A DNA stretch of 64,000 bases from an uncultured Pseudomonadales bacterium (GTDB lineage: Bacteria; Pseudomonadota; Gammaproteobacteria; Pseudomonadales; Pseudohongiellaceae). The notes beneath the pieces were generated by a model that was not told the DNA's origin, searched no databases, and worked only from the letters and a program-made list of their open reading frames with translations. The stretch is from positions 337,239 to 401,238 of the forward strand of contig CALTDI010000010.1 in NCBI GenBank assembly GCA_943842505.1. Reading direction: 5' to 3'. Made by a program: the position numbers and the translations under genes. The stretch's first letter is position 1; each line of letters starts with the position of its first letter. Below, one piece after another: positions 1 to 9,670 of this stretch.

Positions 1-1
1 A

Positions 2-2377
2 GTCAATAGCGGCGCACTCTTTCGAGGTTCTACTCTGCCGAATTCCCCGGCGCAGACGAAGACTTTTCAGAGCTTCTATCTGATGAATGACGGCGAGCTC
101 AATTTTAGTGATGAGTGGCCAAATCTGCGGGAAGTGACCGCCTTTGTAATTACCGATGACAGCAATATAGATATCGAAGTGAACAGAGCCACCAGCCTCG
201 ATGTCGTCGCTACCTCGGTTCTTGGTACGGTGAGAGTGAATGACCAGGGGGAAAATTGGGTATCCGTTCAGGGCTTGGCGGGTGGTGCCACGACGGATGG
301 TCTTAATTATTTGCAGAACTCTGCGGTAGGCGATGGCCTAAAGAACGCCTTCGCGAACTGGCAGACTGAGGGAGACTTCAATGCGGGTATAAGTGTAGAC
401 GTGCCGTTGAACAATCCCCAGTTAGAGACAGAGGTTCGCCTAGAGATGCGTGTGCAGGACAATAGCCTGCTAATCCCGGATTATGCCCTGCAGATAGAAA
501 ATTTAACTGGGCCGGTAATTTTCGATACCCGCACAGGGGTAGAGGAGAGTGAGCTATCGGGGCGGCTGTTTCAACAGTTGGCGAATATACAGCTTTCTTC
601 CACAAGCACAGAGGGCTCGCTCGAAGAGATTCTGGTTCAAGCCACAGGCTTGGCGACCCCAGAACAATTGATAGACTGGCCTATGCAGAGTCAATTCGTG
701 AAAGACATAATGGCCCGCATGGAGGGGCAGTTGGCCTATCGGGCCAACCTAAGTATTGATCAGAGTGGTGCTGCGGATGCAACGAATCGCCTGCTCATCG
801 ATTCCACGCTTCTGGGAGCCTCGCTCGCCTTGCCACACCCTTTTACCAAGCCGGTGGAGGTCGCCTTGCCATTGAATATTGACATGTCGTTTAGCGGGAA
901 CAGGCAAATGATAATTGGCACGCTGGGTCCTACATTGAGCTTCGATCTCGACCTGGAGGATGGAGAGATACAAGATGGCTTGGTCTTTGTGGGTGATACT
1001 CAGGGCAATTTCGAAAATCTGCGTGACAACGAATCGGAAGGCTTGGCTGTGCTAGGCAATATGGATCGGTTTGAGTTAGAGCTGTGGAGTGAATTTCTGG
1101 CAGAGTTTAATAGCGATGAATCGGTCTCCGAAGGCCTGGGTTCTACCATCGGCTTCGTCGATTTGCAGATAGAAAATTTTCGCTTCTACGGCGAGGAATT
1201 GAGTGATGTAAATATGCGTATCACTCCGGCTCTCCTGGAGCAGCATTGGGAGATTGGCCTGCAGAGTAATTCGATAGCAGGGCAGGTGAGGCTTCCTTTC
1301 GATAGTGACGACTACCTGAGTCTGGACTTGCAGTATCTGTATCTGCCTGGTGAGGAGAGTGATCGTATCGGTCCTCCTATGCGGGCCGATGTGGAGTTAG
1401 CGTTGCTGGAAGAGGAAGATCCAGTCGATGTGCTGGCAGACATCGATCCGCGGGAATTACCGCGTATGCATTTCTCAACTAACGAATTCCGTATCGGAGA
1501 TGTTCCTTACGGAAGCTGGAGCTTTACTCTTAACCCCAATAGGGAGGGTGCGGAGATAGACGATCTCGCCTTCGATTTTCGCGGTCTGCGACTCGGCTTG
1601 GATACAGCCGTCGCAGAGCCCGATGCTGACAACGAATCGAATCAGGAAGTCGAATCTCTGCTGGTTCCGCACTTTAGCTGGCGCTTCGACGGGGTCGAAC
1701 ATAGCAGCGCCTTAACGGGTGTGCTTACGGCGGATAATATGGCGGAAGTATTGACCGCCAATGGATATGCACCGAGCCTGGAGAGTAGCTTCGCCGAATT
1801 TGTCGCCGATATCAGCTGGCCTGGTAGTCCAGCCTTTTTCCTCGCCGCTAATCTCAGTGGTGATATTGCCATTAACATCGAGGATGGAAGATTCTTGCAG
1901 CGAGCGGGAGCGGCGGGCGCACTCAAGTTGATCAGTATTCTAAACTTCGATGCGATTATGCGGCGACTGCGTTTCAGTGATGACTTGCTGCGCAGCGGTC
2001 TAGCCTACGATGAGATTACGGGTCAGTTGAAGATGGTCAATGGGCAGGTGCACATCGAAGACCGATTGGTAATTTCTGGGCCATCGAGCCTCTATCAGAT
2101 TACTGGCGACCTTAACCTTAAAGACGAAACAATTCTGGGTGAGATGTATCTGACCCTGCCGGTTAGTAATAATATTCCCTGGCTTGGACTGCTAACGGCG
2201 AATATACCGCTCGCGGTTGGCGCCTATTTGGTTGATCGTATTTTCGGTAATCAGGTGAATAGTTTAACCAGTGCTGTTTATACCCTCGATGGGCGCTGGG
2301 AAGATTTGGAGCCTCAATTCAAACAGGCATTCGGCTCGCCGGACAGCCCAGAGCGAACTGAAAATGCTGTCCAATAA
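2..2377 (+). CDS. yhdP: YhdP family AsmA-like protein, C-terminal part (5' truncated)
   Basis: The frame is open from base 2 and the true start lies before the window, leaving about 791 C-terminal residues. The sequence is a long, beta-rich, acidic repeat protein. Its last 160 residues carry the family ending: a GAAGALKLISILNFDAIMRR stretch, then a DIT-like self-similar segment (EITGQLKMVNGQVHIED), a hydrophobic NIPWLGLLTANIPLAVGAY turn and a closing RWEDLEPQF. In Enterobacteria YhdP is a large inner-membrane-anchored periplasmic protein, one of the AsmA-like proteins that move phospholipids to the outer membrane. The N-terminal membrane anchor is not in view. No terminator is visible before the next gene, 9 bp downstream. 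Family assignment is firm; the transport role is by homology. Confidence 0.9.
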   Translation, partial: VNSGALFRGSTLPNSPAQTKTFQSFYLMNDGELNFSDEWPNLREVTAFVITDDSNIDIEVNRATSLDVVATSVLGTVRVNDQGENWVSVQGLAGGATTDGLNYLQNSAVGDGLKNAFANWQTEGDFNAGISVDVPLNNPQLETEVRLEMRVQDNSLLIPDYALQIENLTGPVIFDTRTGVEESELSGRLFQQLANIQLSSTSTEGSLEEILVQATGLATPEQLIDWPMQSQFVKDIMARMEGQLAYRANLSIDQSGAADATNRLLIDSTLLGASLALPHPFTKPVEVALPLNIDMSFSGNRQMIIGTLGPTLSFDLDLEDGEIQDGLVFVGDTQGNFENLRDNESEGLAVLGNMDRFELELWSEFLAEFNSDESVSEGLGSTIGFVDLQIENFRFYGEELSDVNMRITPALLEQHWEIGLQSNSIAGQVRLPFDSDDYLSLDLQYLYLPGEESDRIGPPMRADVELALLEEEDPVDVLADIDPRELPRMHFSTNEFRIGDVPYGSWSFTLNPNREGAEIDDLAFDFRGLRLGLDTAVAEPDADNESNQEVESLLVPHFSWRFDGVEHSSALTGVLTADNMAEVLTANGYAPSLESSFAEFVADISWPGSPAFFLAANLSGDIAINIEDGRFLQRAGAAGALKLISILNFDAIMRRLRFSDDLLRSGLAYDEITGQLKMVNGQVHIEDRLVISGPSSLYQITGDLNLKDETILGEMYLTLPVSNNIPWLGLLTANIPLAVGAYLVDRIFGNQVNSLTSAVYTLDGRWEDLEPQFKQAFGSPDSPERTENAVQ

Positions 2378-2386
2378 GCACCTCGA

Positions 2387-2818
2387 ATGAAACACATTAG
2401 AGATGTTATGAAAAACAAGTCAGCAAAAGTCCTAGTCATCACCCTGTTGTGCTATCCGTTGTTAGTGCTGCTATTCGAATCTTCTCTAGGCTATTTCCAG
2501 CCGGAGACTGTGAGTACCTTGCAAATAACGACGGTGGGCAGTGATGGCAGCCTCAATGGTCGTGTACTCGCCAGGCTCGAAAGCGACGCACAGCTGTATG
2601 TGGCTGCCAATCACTGGCCCCGCGCCTGGTACCGAGAGGCGCTGGCAAATCCAGCGGTTCAGGTGGTTTCGAGCATTGAGCAGGGTAACTATGTTGCGGT
2701 TACGGTGGGTGCTGCCGAGCACGAGCGTGTGGCGGCGGATAATCCTGTCGGGCTCATGTTTAGAATTCTTACCGGATTTCCGCCACGCTATTTCTTGCGT
2801 CTGGATCCAGTAGACTAG
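2387..2818 (+). CDS. Membrane-anchored small protein, possibly nitroreductase/quinone-reductase fold
   Basis: This 143-residue protein has one N-terminal hydrophobic helix (about residues 12-30), so it is probably anchored in the inner membrane with a periplasmic domain. The domain has a pattern (NHWPRAWYREALANPAVQVV, then VAVTVGAAEHERVAAD and a final PRYFLRLDPV) that resembles the split-barrel deazaflavin-dependent nitroreductase-like family (DUF385 type). That similarity is by eye and weak. An alternative start at 2408 would shorten the leader by seven residues and has a slightly better upstream purine run. It follows yhdP by 9 bp and may be co-transcribed. Its stop overlaps the stop of the convergent next gene. 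Confidence 0.6.
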   Translation: MKHIRDVMKNKSAKVLVITLLCYPLLVLLFESSLGYFQPETVSTLQITTVGSDGSLNGRVLARLESDAQLYVAANHWPRAWYREALANPAVQVVSSIEQGNYVAVTVGAAEHERVAADNPVGLMFRILTGFPPRYFLRLDPVD

Positions 2819-3843
2819 ATTCCTTCCGCACGCGCTCCGCGCAGTATATTTCGAAGCGCATAGTTGCCAGCATGACAGGCGTATTCGAAAAGCCTTTCGT
2901 CAACACGCGTCATAGGCATAAGGATCACAATTCGATCTTGAAATGTGTCGGGGTCATCGATGGTGATTTCATAGTCCAGAACGCCCTCAGCAGTCGGAGT
3001 GAACCGCTCAATGAGCAATCGATTCTTAGCGCTACCGTAGGCAACCTCCCGTATGCCGATACTGGCGATGGCATCGCTAAAGTTTCGAGTCTCAACGACT
3101 AAGCTGGAGCCTTCGAAATATCCTCGAGAGTCCCCAGACCATGAAGTAATGGCCGCATCGACATGATCGGTTTTCTCCAGTGGCACGATGCGGGCATCGA
3201 AACCCATCTCAGTCAGGATCACGACATGGTCCCGGTTCTGGAATATCTGCATATTATTGTTGTAGGGGCCGCTGAACATCGGCGGGCCAGAATTAAAAAC
3301 GATGCAGCGTTCGGACAGGCCTCTGTCCTCCGGGCCGTCGCGACCAATGCCACCGTGGGTATAACGAACAGGTCGCTCTCCTGGTATCTCTGTAACTCCA
3401 TTGGCGTCGCTACGCTGGACACGGGTTCCGGGGACAACCTCTGGAATGCGGCCATTGGCGGGATAGACGACCAGAGAGGTTCTGCCATTTTCGCCCAGAG
3501 CATCGGATTCGAACCAAAAATTATTCACGGCACCCACCGAGCGTGCATTCTCTGTACTTAGAATGCGCTGCGAAGCGATGGCCTCGCTGCGCTGTGTTGC
3601 CGCTGCTCTGTCTGCTCGATTTTGTAGCAGGGTTTCCATCTCTTCATCGTTCAGGAACTCCTGGCCTGCGAAGCGTTCAGGTCTCTCCAGCGGGGTCTTA
3701 TTGGAGAAATTCCAGACGCCGCGGAAGTCAGGATGGCCAAATTCGGTGAGATCCGGGCTGAATTCCTGCGCATGGCTGCTAGCAGAAAATGTATATAGAG
3801 TGCTGATAAGCGCGAGGGTTGAGATTTTTACTACTATTTTCAT
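2815..3843 (-). CDS. Secreted uncharacterised protein, paralogue of the protein at 33594-34589
   Basis: A 342-residue protein with a clear Sec signal peptide ending at SSHA-Q near residue 26. I do not know a function. The mature part begins with a GHPDFRGVWNFSNKTPLERP motif and contains EDRGLSERCIVFNSGPP (about residue 175), NNNMQIFQNRDHVVILTEM, a WSGDSRGYFEGSSLVVETRNF block and a C-terminal YACHAGNYALRNILRG. All five motifs recur in the same order in the 331-residue protein at 33594-34589, so the two are paralogues. Two conserved cysteines (ERC and YAC) could form a disulfide. It is monocistronic and divergent from the ABC operon, sharing the 3844-4035 intergenic region. Confidence 0.8.
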   Translation of the reverse strand: MKIVVKISTLALISTLYTFSASSHAQEFSPDLTEFGHPDFRGVWNFSNKTPLERPERFAGQEFLNDEEMETLLQNRADRAAATQRSEAIASQRILSTENARSVGAVNNFWFESDALGENGRTSLVVYPANGRIPEVVPGTRVQRSDANGVTEIPGERPVRYTHGGIGRDGPEDRGLSERCIVFNSGPPMFSGPYNNNMQIFQNRDHVVILTEMGFDARIVPLEKTDHVDAAITSWSGDSRGYFEGSSLVVETRNFSDAIASIGIREVAYGSAKNRLLIERFTPTAEGVLDYEITIDDPDTFQDRIVILMPMTRVDERLFEYACHAGNYALRNILRGARAEGI

Positions 3844-3914
3844 ATGGTTGCGGAGGCTTCAGGGAACATCGGCCCATCATAATATAAATCGATCTCGGTC
3901 GGTAGCCTCACTCC

Positions 3915-3972
3915 TGTGCATCTATTCACAGCTCTGTGTGCATCTCATAGTTGTGAAAGGCTGTAACCTTTC
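3915..3972 (+). promoter_or_regulatory. Direct and inverted repeats in front of the ABC operon
   Basis: The divergent region 3844-4035 holds the 9-bp direct repeat TGTGCATCT at 3915-3923 and 3937-3945 (22 bp apart, two helical turns), a CACAG-CT-CTGTG palindrome at 3927-3938 between them, and an inverted repeat GAAAGG-N6-CCTTTC at 3955-3972. This layout is what an activator or two-component regulator site looks like. A TATATA at about 3990-3995 could serve as a -10. The regulator is unknown and none is encoded nearby. Confidence 0.35.
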
Positions 3973-4035
3973 TACGGCAAGTAAGTCTTATATAGGTAAG
4001 TGCGCAACTTATCATTGGGGAATGGAGACAATCAG

Positions 4036-4758
4036 ATGATTCGACTGAAAGACCTGAGCAAGGTGTACCGAACGGCCTATATGGAAACGGTGGCACTCGA
4101 TAAGATCAATATTCATATTCGCAAAGGCGAGTTCGTGGCGGTGATGGGCCCGTCGGGATGTGGCAAATCTACCCTATTGAATATTGTTGGTATGATCGAT
4201 ACGGCCGCCAGCGGCGAATATTTCTTCGATGGAGAGGAAATTGCCAGTCGCTCCGAGAATGAGTTAGTCGATCTGCGCAAACAAAATATTGGCTTTATCT
4301 TTCAGAACTTCAATCTGATCGACGACCTCAGCGTGCAAGAAAATGTAGATCTTCCTCTTCTCTATCTTGGTTTGTCGAAAAAAGAACGTCGCGAGAAAGT
4401 TGCACAGGCGCTTGAATTGGTGGGTCTGGCGGGGCGTGCCAAGCACAAGCCACAGGAGCTCTCCGGCGGACAGCAGCAGCGTGTCGCCGTTGCGCGTTCA
4501 GTAGTGGGCGACCCAAAACTGATTCTTGCCGATGAGCCTACGGGAAATCTGGACACCAAGAATGGGGATGATGTGATGAACATGCTGGCGCTCTTGAAAG
4601 AGAAGGGCGCCACCATTTTGATGGTAACCCACTCGCCGGAACACGGTGCTAAGGCGGATCGGATTATCTCCATGCTCGATGGCAAGGTTGTTAGTGGCGC
4701 GGAAGAACAGCTTATCGATCCTGTATCGAATGTTACGGCGCTGAAGCAGGCTAACTAA
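4036..4758 (+). CDS. ABC transporter ATP-binding protein (MacB/LolD type)
   Basis: ATPase of a MacAB-like exporter, 240 residues from the ATG at 4036. I prefer this start over one 36 bp upstream because GGAG at 4024-4027 sits 8 bases before it and the protein then begins [13 protein letters not shown] like the family. Walker A is GPSGCGKST (about residue 40), the Q-loop is [11 protein letters not shown], the signature is [14 protein letters not shown], Walker B is LILADEPTG and the H-loop is VTHSPE. All catalytic residues are present. It is the first gene of a three-gene operon followed by the permease (17-bp gap) and the adaptor. By family it drives mechanotransmission or export of lipoproteins, peptides or drugs. 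Confidence 0.93.
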   Translation: MIRLKDLSKVYRTAYMETVALDKINIHIRKGEFVAVMGPSGCGKSTLLNIVGMIDTAASGEYFFDGEEIASRSENELVDLRKQNIGFIFQNFNLIDDLSVQENVDLPLLYLGLSKKERREKVAQALELVGLAGRAKHKPQELSGGQQQRVAVARSVVGDPKLILADEPTGNLDTKNGDDVMNMLALLKEKGATILMVTHSPEHGAKADRIISMLDGKVVSGAEEQLIDPVSNVTALKQAN

Positions 4759-4775
4759 GAGCGGGGAGTATCCTT

Positions 4776-7277
4776 ATGATCGCGCATTTTTCCAAGATGG
4801 CCCTGAAGGCCCTGCTAAGATTTAAATTGCATTCGGTGATCAGTTTGCTGAGCCTTGTGTTCGGCTTCCTCTGTTTTATTTCGGCCGTGCTCTTGTCTAA
4901 CTACACGCAAAGTTTCGACCAGCACTTTCCTAATGCCGGCAAGATCTATAACGTCATCCTGCGTAACACCGGCCCGCTGGGAGGCCCCGATAAGTTTCCC
5001 ATAATTAACGAGCCCGCCGCTCGCTATCTGCGCACCTATTTTCCGGAAATACCCAATATTGCCAGAGCCGGCGCCGGTGGTGGAAGTGGCGATGTGATAG
5101 TGGATGGCCAGGCACTTAGTTTGTTCGTGCGCTATGTGGAGCCTCGCTTCTTCGATATTTTCCCAGTACCTACGCAGCACGGTCTGGCAGCCGGTGAGGA
5201 ACTGCCGCCAAATTCGGCGCTGATTACCGAAGAGGCGGCGATTCGCGTCTTCGGTCGCACCGACGTGGTTGGCGAGCGCATGCTATTAAATAATCGTTCG
5301 GATATAGTTATCGCGGGTGTCGCCGCGAAGCAGGAGTACCCCTCCCATCTACAGTCTTCTATACCCCTGTTTCAAACAGACATCTTCGTTCCCATCGAAG
5401 TCTCTGACAGCATTCGACGAGAGCGGCGCGCAGCTGCGGGCGCCGACCCCAACGCCGATCAATGGGGCAATCAATCTGACTATGTCTACATAGAATTTCC
5501 GGAAGATATGGAGCTTAACGTAGCTGACTTTAACCAGCGCCTGGATGAATTCGTTAAGGCGACTCTGCCGGAAGAGCGTTCCGAGTTTATGAGCTATGAG
5601 TTACAGCCCATCAACCAATTAGTTACCTCCCAGATCGCCTTCGTTACTGGCGGGTTTGATATAACCGATATCTTAGTGGTTGCCGGCGCTCTGGTTCTGT
5701 TGATCGGCTGTCTAAATTACTCCAACCTGGTAATCGCTCAACTCTCGCTACGTAGCCAGGAGATCGGTGTGCAGAAGATTCTCGGTGCCAAGCGAAGTCT
5801 GCTGATAGTGCAGTATTGCTTCGAGAGCCTTCTATTTGTGACGGTTGCTCTCTCACTCACCCTGATTCTCTTTGCGCTCGTTCTGCTGCGCATGCAGGGA
5901 ACAGGCGCCGTGGGCGTATCGGCTGCCATGCTGTTCGATCCAGGCCTGTGGTTGGCATTACTGGCTGTAATCCTAGTGATTATTGCAATCGCCGGTGCCT
6001 ATCCCGCACTGCGTACGGCAATGGTTCCACTGGTGTCATTAATGCGGCCTAAAGGCTCCAGCGGCTATTCGGGCCGGCTGCGCTCGCTAATGGTAGGTGT
6101 CCAATTCTTCATCTCCGGCACCCTGATGATTCTCGCGGTTATTATGTTCTCCCAGAACTCGGCGATGACGGAGCAGTTGGACGGGCAGGTTGCAGATCCG
6201 AAGATTATCGTTTCCACGCCGGTCGACACCTATACCGTCGATTCGGAACTGCTGATAACCGAGCTTAAGCAGCATCCCGGTGTGCTCTCGATAACTCAGG
6301 TTGATATTCCACCCTGGGAGATAAGCATGTCGACGGTTAGCATGGCCAGAACTGCGGATCTGAATGCGGTGACGGTGGAGCTGAGCAATCAGAACGTGGG
6401 TTATGAATTTACCGAGTCTATGGATATGCCCCTGCTATCCGGCCGCGACTTCTCCCGTGATCGTCGCAGTGATCAGTTTCCATCGAATTCTGAGCTGACG
6501 ACTAGCAGTGGCCCCTATGGCTTGCTAATCAACGACGAGGCTGCGCAGTCCCTGGGTTGGGAGAGTGCAGCCGAGGCAATAGGCCAGTCTGTATTCCGGC
6601 ACTTAGAGCCGCCATCTGTGCAGACCCCGATCGCGGTGGAGATGACAATAATTGGTAATGTGGGGGATCAGAAATACAGGTTTATCAATTTTGAAAGCTT
6701 TGGGGTAAGCGGCAGTACCTATACTCTAAGGCCGGCCACTGCGAATTATCTGGTCATCAAGGTGGCCAAAGATAATGTGAATGAATCCTTGCGCCATATC
6801 GATGATACCTGGAACAGGCTGATGCCTACCATTGCCTTGAAGAGGGAATTTGCAGATAACCTCTTTTACGAAGCCTATAATTTATTTCTGGGCATAAGTG
6901 CATCGATCGGCGCACTATCGATGTTTGGGTTCTTTATTGCCAGCATAGGATTGTTAGGTAATGCGACCTTTATTACCAATATTCGACGAAAGGAGGTTGG
7001 TATTCGTAAGGTGATGGGGGCGAGCAGCGGAACATTGCTGCGCATGTTGCTGTTAGATTTTGCAAAACCGGTCATGATCGCGAATGCCTTCGCCTGGCCT
7101 CTGGGTTATGTTATCGGCAACGTGTACACGAGTTTGTTCGCGGCCCAATCCGATCTTACCCTGTTACCTTTCCTGGTCAGCTTCTTCCTCTCGGTGTTCA
7201 TCGCCGTTGTGGCGGTAATCTCGCAATCATGGAAAAGTGCCCATGTGCGACCGGCTATGGTGCTACGCTATGTATAG
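4776..7277 (+). CDS. ABC transporter permease, double FtsX/MacB domain
   Basis: An 833-residue permease with an N-terminal membrane helix (about 17-42), a large periplasmic MacB-PCD-like domain, three helices around 295-420 forming one FtsX domain (LRSQEIGVQKILGAKRS), a second helix at about 435-460 with a second periplasmic domain, and three final helices with the second FtsX signature IRRKEVGIRKVMGASSGTLL (about 735). This is the duplicated 8-helix form, longer than E. coli MacB's four-helix architecture. It lies between the ATPase and the adaptor, so it is the membrane part of that tripartite pump. The substrate cannot be read from sequence. Confidence 0.9.
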   Translation: MIAHFSKMALKALLRFKLHSVISLLSLVFGFLCFISAVLLSNYTQSFDQHFPNAGKIYNVILRNTGPLGGPDKFPIINEPAARYLRTYFPEIPNIARAGAGGGSGDVIVDGQALSLFVRYVEPRFFDIFPVPTQHGLAAGEELPPNSALITEEAAIRVFGRTDVVGERMLLNNRSDIVIAGVAAKQEYPSHLQSSIPLFQTDIFVPIEVSDSIRRERRAAAGADPNADQWGNQSDYVYIEFPEDMELNVADFNQRLDEFVKATLPEERSEFMSYELQPINQLVTSQIAFVTGGFDITDILVVAGALVLLIGCLNYSNLVIAQLSLRSQEIGVQKILGAKRSLLIVQYCFESLLFVTVALSLTLILFALVLLRMQGTGAVGVSAAMLFDPGLWLALLAVILVIIAIAGAYPALRTAMVPLVSLMRPKGSSGYSGRLRSLMVGVQFFISGTLMILAVIMFSQNSAMTEQLDGQVADPKIIVSTPVDTYTVDSELLITELKQHPGVLSITQVDIPPWEISMSTVSMARTADLNAVTVELSNQNVGYEFTESMDMPLLSGRDFSRDRRSDQFPSNSELTTSSGPYGLLINDEAAQSLGWESAAEAIGQSVFRHLEPPSVQTPIAVEMTIIGNVGDQKYRFINFESFGVSGSTYTLRPATANYLVIKVAKDNVNESLRHIDDTWNRLMPTIALKREFADNLFYEAYNLFLGISASIGALSMFGFFIASIGLLGNATFITNIRRKEVGIRKVMGASSGTLLRMLLLDFAKPVMIANAFAWPLGYVIGNVYTSLFAAQSDLTLLPFLVSFFLSVFIAVVAVISQSWKSAHVRPAMVLRYV

Positions 7278-7337
7278 AGTGATGCCCTGGTTGCTTTCAG
7301 GAGGTTGTTAGGCGATATGAGGTTATAATTTCAAGCT

Positions 7338-8597
7338 ATGTCCATGGACCGAGTCATAGAGCGCAAGAAGATGCCCACCTGGCAGTGGGGGTTGATCGCT
7401 GTCGCCTTATTGGCGGCGTCTTGGTTTGCCTACACCCTGCTGGCCGATGCGTCCATTCGAACCTACAGGGTTTCTGCCGATCAGCTCATCGTTTCTAGCG
7501 TTGAGTATGGCGCCTTCGAAGATGAGATTCCCATACGCGGCACGATACAACCTTTTAATAGCGTTTTTCTTGATGCGGTTAATGGTGGGGCCGTGGAGGA
7601 AGTGTTTGTAGAGGAGGGTAGCTTCGTCGAGGCAGGACAGCCCCTGCTACAGCTAAGCAATACCAATCTGCGCCTTAGCGCCGCACAGAACGACACCAAT
7701 ATTACAGAGCAGTTGAATCTGCTGAATAATATCACCGACGGATTCGAAACTACCAAGCTGAGTACCGAGCGGCAGATCATCGACACCGAATACCGAATTA
7801 TTGTCCTCGAGCGGCAGCGGGCGCGCCATGAGCAATTAGTCGAAGATGGTCTGGTTTCGATCGAGCAGTACGATGCGATCGTTGACGAGTTAAGCTATCA
7901 GGCCAAGGTGCTGGCCAATCATCAGGCGAGGCAGGAGCTGGAAAACAGAATTCGTGAAACCCGTCTGATTCAGATCGCGACTCAGGTTGATAAGCTGGAA
8001 GAAAACCTGGAGGTTTCCAAGAGTAGCTTCGAGAGTCTGCTAGTGAGAGCGCCCATTGCCGGCCAGCTAACATCGTTGCCGGTAGAAATAGGGGAGAGTA
8101 AACAGTCGGGTCAGCGGCTAGGGCAGATCGATGTGATCGATCAATTCAAGATAGTAGCGCAGATCGATGAGTTCTATGTCTCCCGAGTCGCTGCAGATCA
8201 GACTGCCAGCTTCACCTTGTCGGGCCGGGAATATACGGCGCGCCTGCTAAAAGTCTATCCCGAGGTTACCGACGGTACCTTCGAGGTGGATCTGGTGTTC
8301 GATGGACTTACCCCAAGCGATGTCAGGCGGGGGCAAAGCTTGCAGATGGACCTAACCCTGGGTAGTCCCGTTGAGTCTCTATTGCTGCCCATAGGCGGCT
8401 TCGTTCAAGATACCGGAGGCAATTGGGTGTTTGTTGTCGACTCTGAGGGCAGCTATGCCAATCGGCGCGATATTCGCGTAGGAAGGCGGAACAACCGCTA
8501 CGTTGAGGTGATCGATGGTCTCCAGCAAGGCGACAGAGTCATTACCTCCAGCTATAGACAGATGGCCGATATGCAGCGCGTGCAGCTCGGTCAGTAG
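7338..8597 (+). CDS. HlyD/MacA-type periplasmic adaptor subunit
   Basis: A 419-residue membrane-fusion protein. One N-terminal membrane anchor (about residues 14-33) is followed by a lipoyl half-motif (VEEVFVEEGSFVEAGQPLLQL), a coiled-coil hairpin of about 110 residues, the second lipoyl half (VRAPIAGQLTSLPVEIGE), a beta-barrel and a membrane-proximal domain ending in VIDGLQQGDRVITS. It completes the ATPase-permease-adaptor operon, 60 bp after the permease. No TolC-type outer-membrane gene is adjacent, so the pump would use one encoded elsewhere. A second possible start (codon 3) is equivalent for function. Confidence 0.9.
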   Translation: MSMDRVIERKKMPTWQWGLIAVALLAASWFAYTLLADASIRTYRVSADQLIVSSVEYGAFEDEIPIRGTIQPFNSVFLDAVNGGAVEEVFVEEGSFVEAGQPLLQLSNTNLRLSAAQNDTNITEQLNLLNNITDGFETTKLSTERQIIDTEYRIIVLERQRARHEQLVEDGLVSIEQYDAIVDELSYQAKVLANHQARQELENRIRETRLIQIATQVDKLEENLEVSKSSFESLLVRAPIAGQLTSLPVEIGESKQSGQRLGQIDVIDQFKIVAQIDEFYVSRVAADQTASFTLSGREYTARLLKVYPEVTDGTFEVDLVFDGLTPSDVRRGQSLQMDLTLGSPVESLLLPIGGFVQDTGGNWVFVVDSEGSYANRRDIRVGRRNNRYVEVIDGLQQGDRVITSSYRQMADMQRVQLGQ

Positions 8598-8714
8598 CTG
8601 TCAGACCAGGCTTATCCTCACTTGCCCCAGCCCGTGCTGATCTATTAACATGCGCCGGTGATTTCAATTTCAATCTTAATCCTGTCACGATCATGAACTT
8701 CCACGAGGCCTGTC

Positions 8715-9440
8715 ATCAATAAGAGTGTACTGAGTAATTTTATCGCTGCCTGCCTGATAGCAGCGGGCTTGCTGGTGGATGGTCCCTATCAGATATATGT
8801 GCTCAACACGGGCCTGTTCGCTCTCTCTGGCGGCATCACCAACTGGCTGGCTGTGCATATGTTATTCGAGCGTGTGCCCGGTATCTATGGCTCGGGTGTC
8901 ATTCCGCTTCGATTCGAAGAGTTTAAACACGGAATTCGAGAGCTAATCATGGAGCAGTTCTTCGACAAGGCCGACCTGGAAGAATTTTTTCATGGCGCTG
9001 GGGATATCTCTCAGAAGATGGCTGGGCAGCTTAAGAAAGTCATCGATGAGTTAGATCTGGACTCGGCCTTCGAGTCACTTTTAGATGTAATCATGAACTC
9101 CTCATTCGGAGGCATGGTGGGCATGTTAGGGGGCAGAGATGCTCTTGCCGCATTGAAGGACCCCTTCGTAGAGCAAATGCGTGACTTTTTTACAGGGCAG
9201 CTGAGGGATGAGAGTTTTCAAGAGCATATCCAGGCGGCCTTAAGCTCGGCGATGGACGATGAGGCGATTCGAAACAAGCTGGAATTCATGATCGATGATC
9301 GGCTGAATCAGATGACACCGAAGATGGTCAAGGAAATAATTCAACAGATGATCCGTAAGCACCTGGGCTGGTTAGTTGTCTGGGGTTGTGTGTTTGGTGG
9401 ATTGATCGGTCTAATTGTAACGGCATTCAGCGCCATATAG
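8715..9440 (+). CDS. DUF445 family membrane protein with possible non-AUG start
   Basis: DUF445 protein recognised by the run LFALSGGITNWLAVHMLFE and GIYGSGVIPLRFEEFK. N- and C-terminal hydrophobic helices flank a helical domain. The function of the family is not established. No ATG, GTG or TTG is present before the TTG at 8769, but the frame is open back to 8697 and encodes NKSVLSNFIAACLIAAGL, which matches the membrane helix expected at the N terminus. The codon where methionine is expected is ATC at 8715, 6 bases after GAGG (8705-8708). I therefore give 8715 as the likely start; 8769 is the conventional fallback and would cut the first helix. Confidence 0.75.
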   Translation: MNKSVLSNFIAACLIAAGLLVDGPYQIYVLNTGLFALSGGITNWLAVHMLFERVPGIYGSGVIPLRFEEFKHGIRELIMEQFFDKADLEEFFHGAGDISQKMAGQLKKVIDELDLDSAFESLLDVIMNSSFGGMVGMLGGRDALAALKDPFVEQMRDFFTGQLRDESFQEHIQAALSSAMDDEAIRNKLEFMIDDRLNQMTPKMVKEIIQQMIRKHLGWLVVWGCVFGGLIGLIVTAFSAI

Positions 9441-9567
9441 CACTGCTAGTCTCTCACTCCGGGCTTTCTCTTACTTGAATCTCCATTCAAGCCTTCACTT
9501 TTTGCTCAGAAAAGCCCGTGCGGCTATTTGCTGCCTTCTACATAAGCTCAGCGTTACGCGAATAGAG

Positions 9568-9583
9568 CGTGATGCAGATCACA
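9568..9583 (+). promoter_or_regulatory. CRP/Vfr-like binding site
   Basis: CGTGATGCAGATCACA matches the CRP consensus TGTGA-N6-TCACA at nine of ten positions. It lies in the 367-bp gap between the DUF445 gene and the tetR gene, about 115 bp upstream of the likely -10 of the latter. The rest of the gap is AT-rich (9600-9670). That a CRP homologue exists in this organism is inferred; none is encoded in the window other than the Fnr-type protein. Confidence 0.45.
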
Positions 9584-9670
9584 TTCGTGGACTATTAAGA
9601 GGCTATTTATCAGCGTGTTTTTAAAGCTTTATTAATTTTGGGTCAAAAATGGGAAATTTTCTTCTGCATT

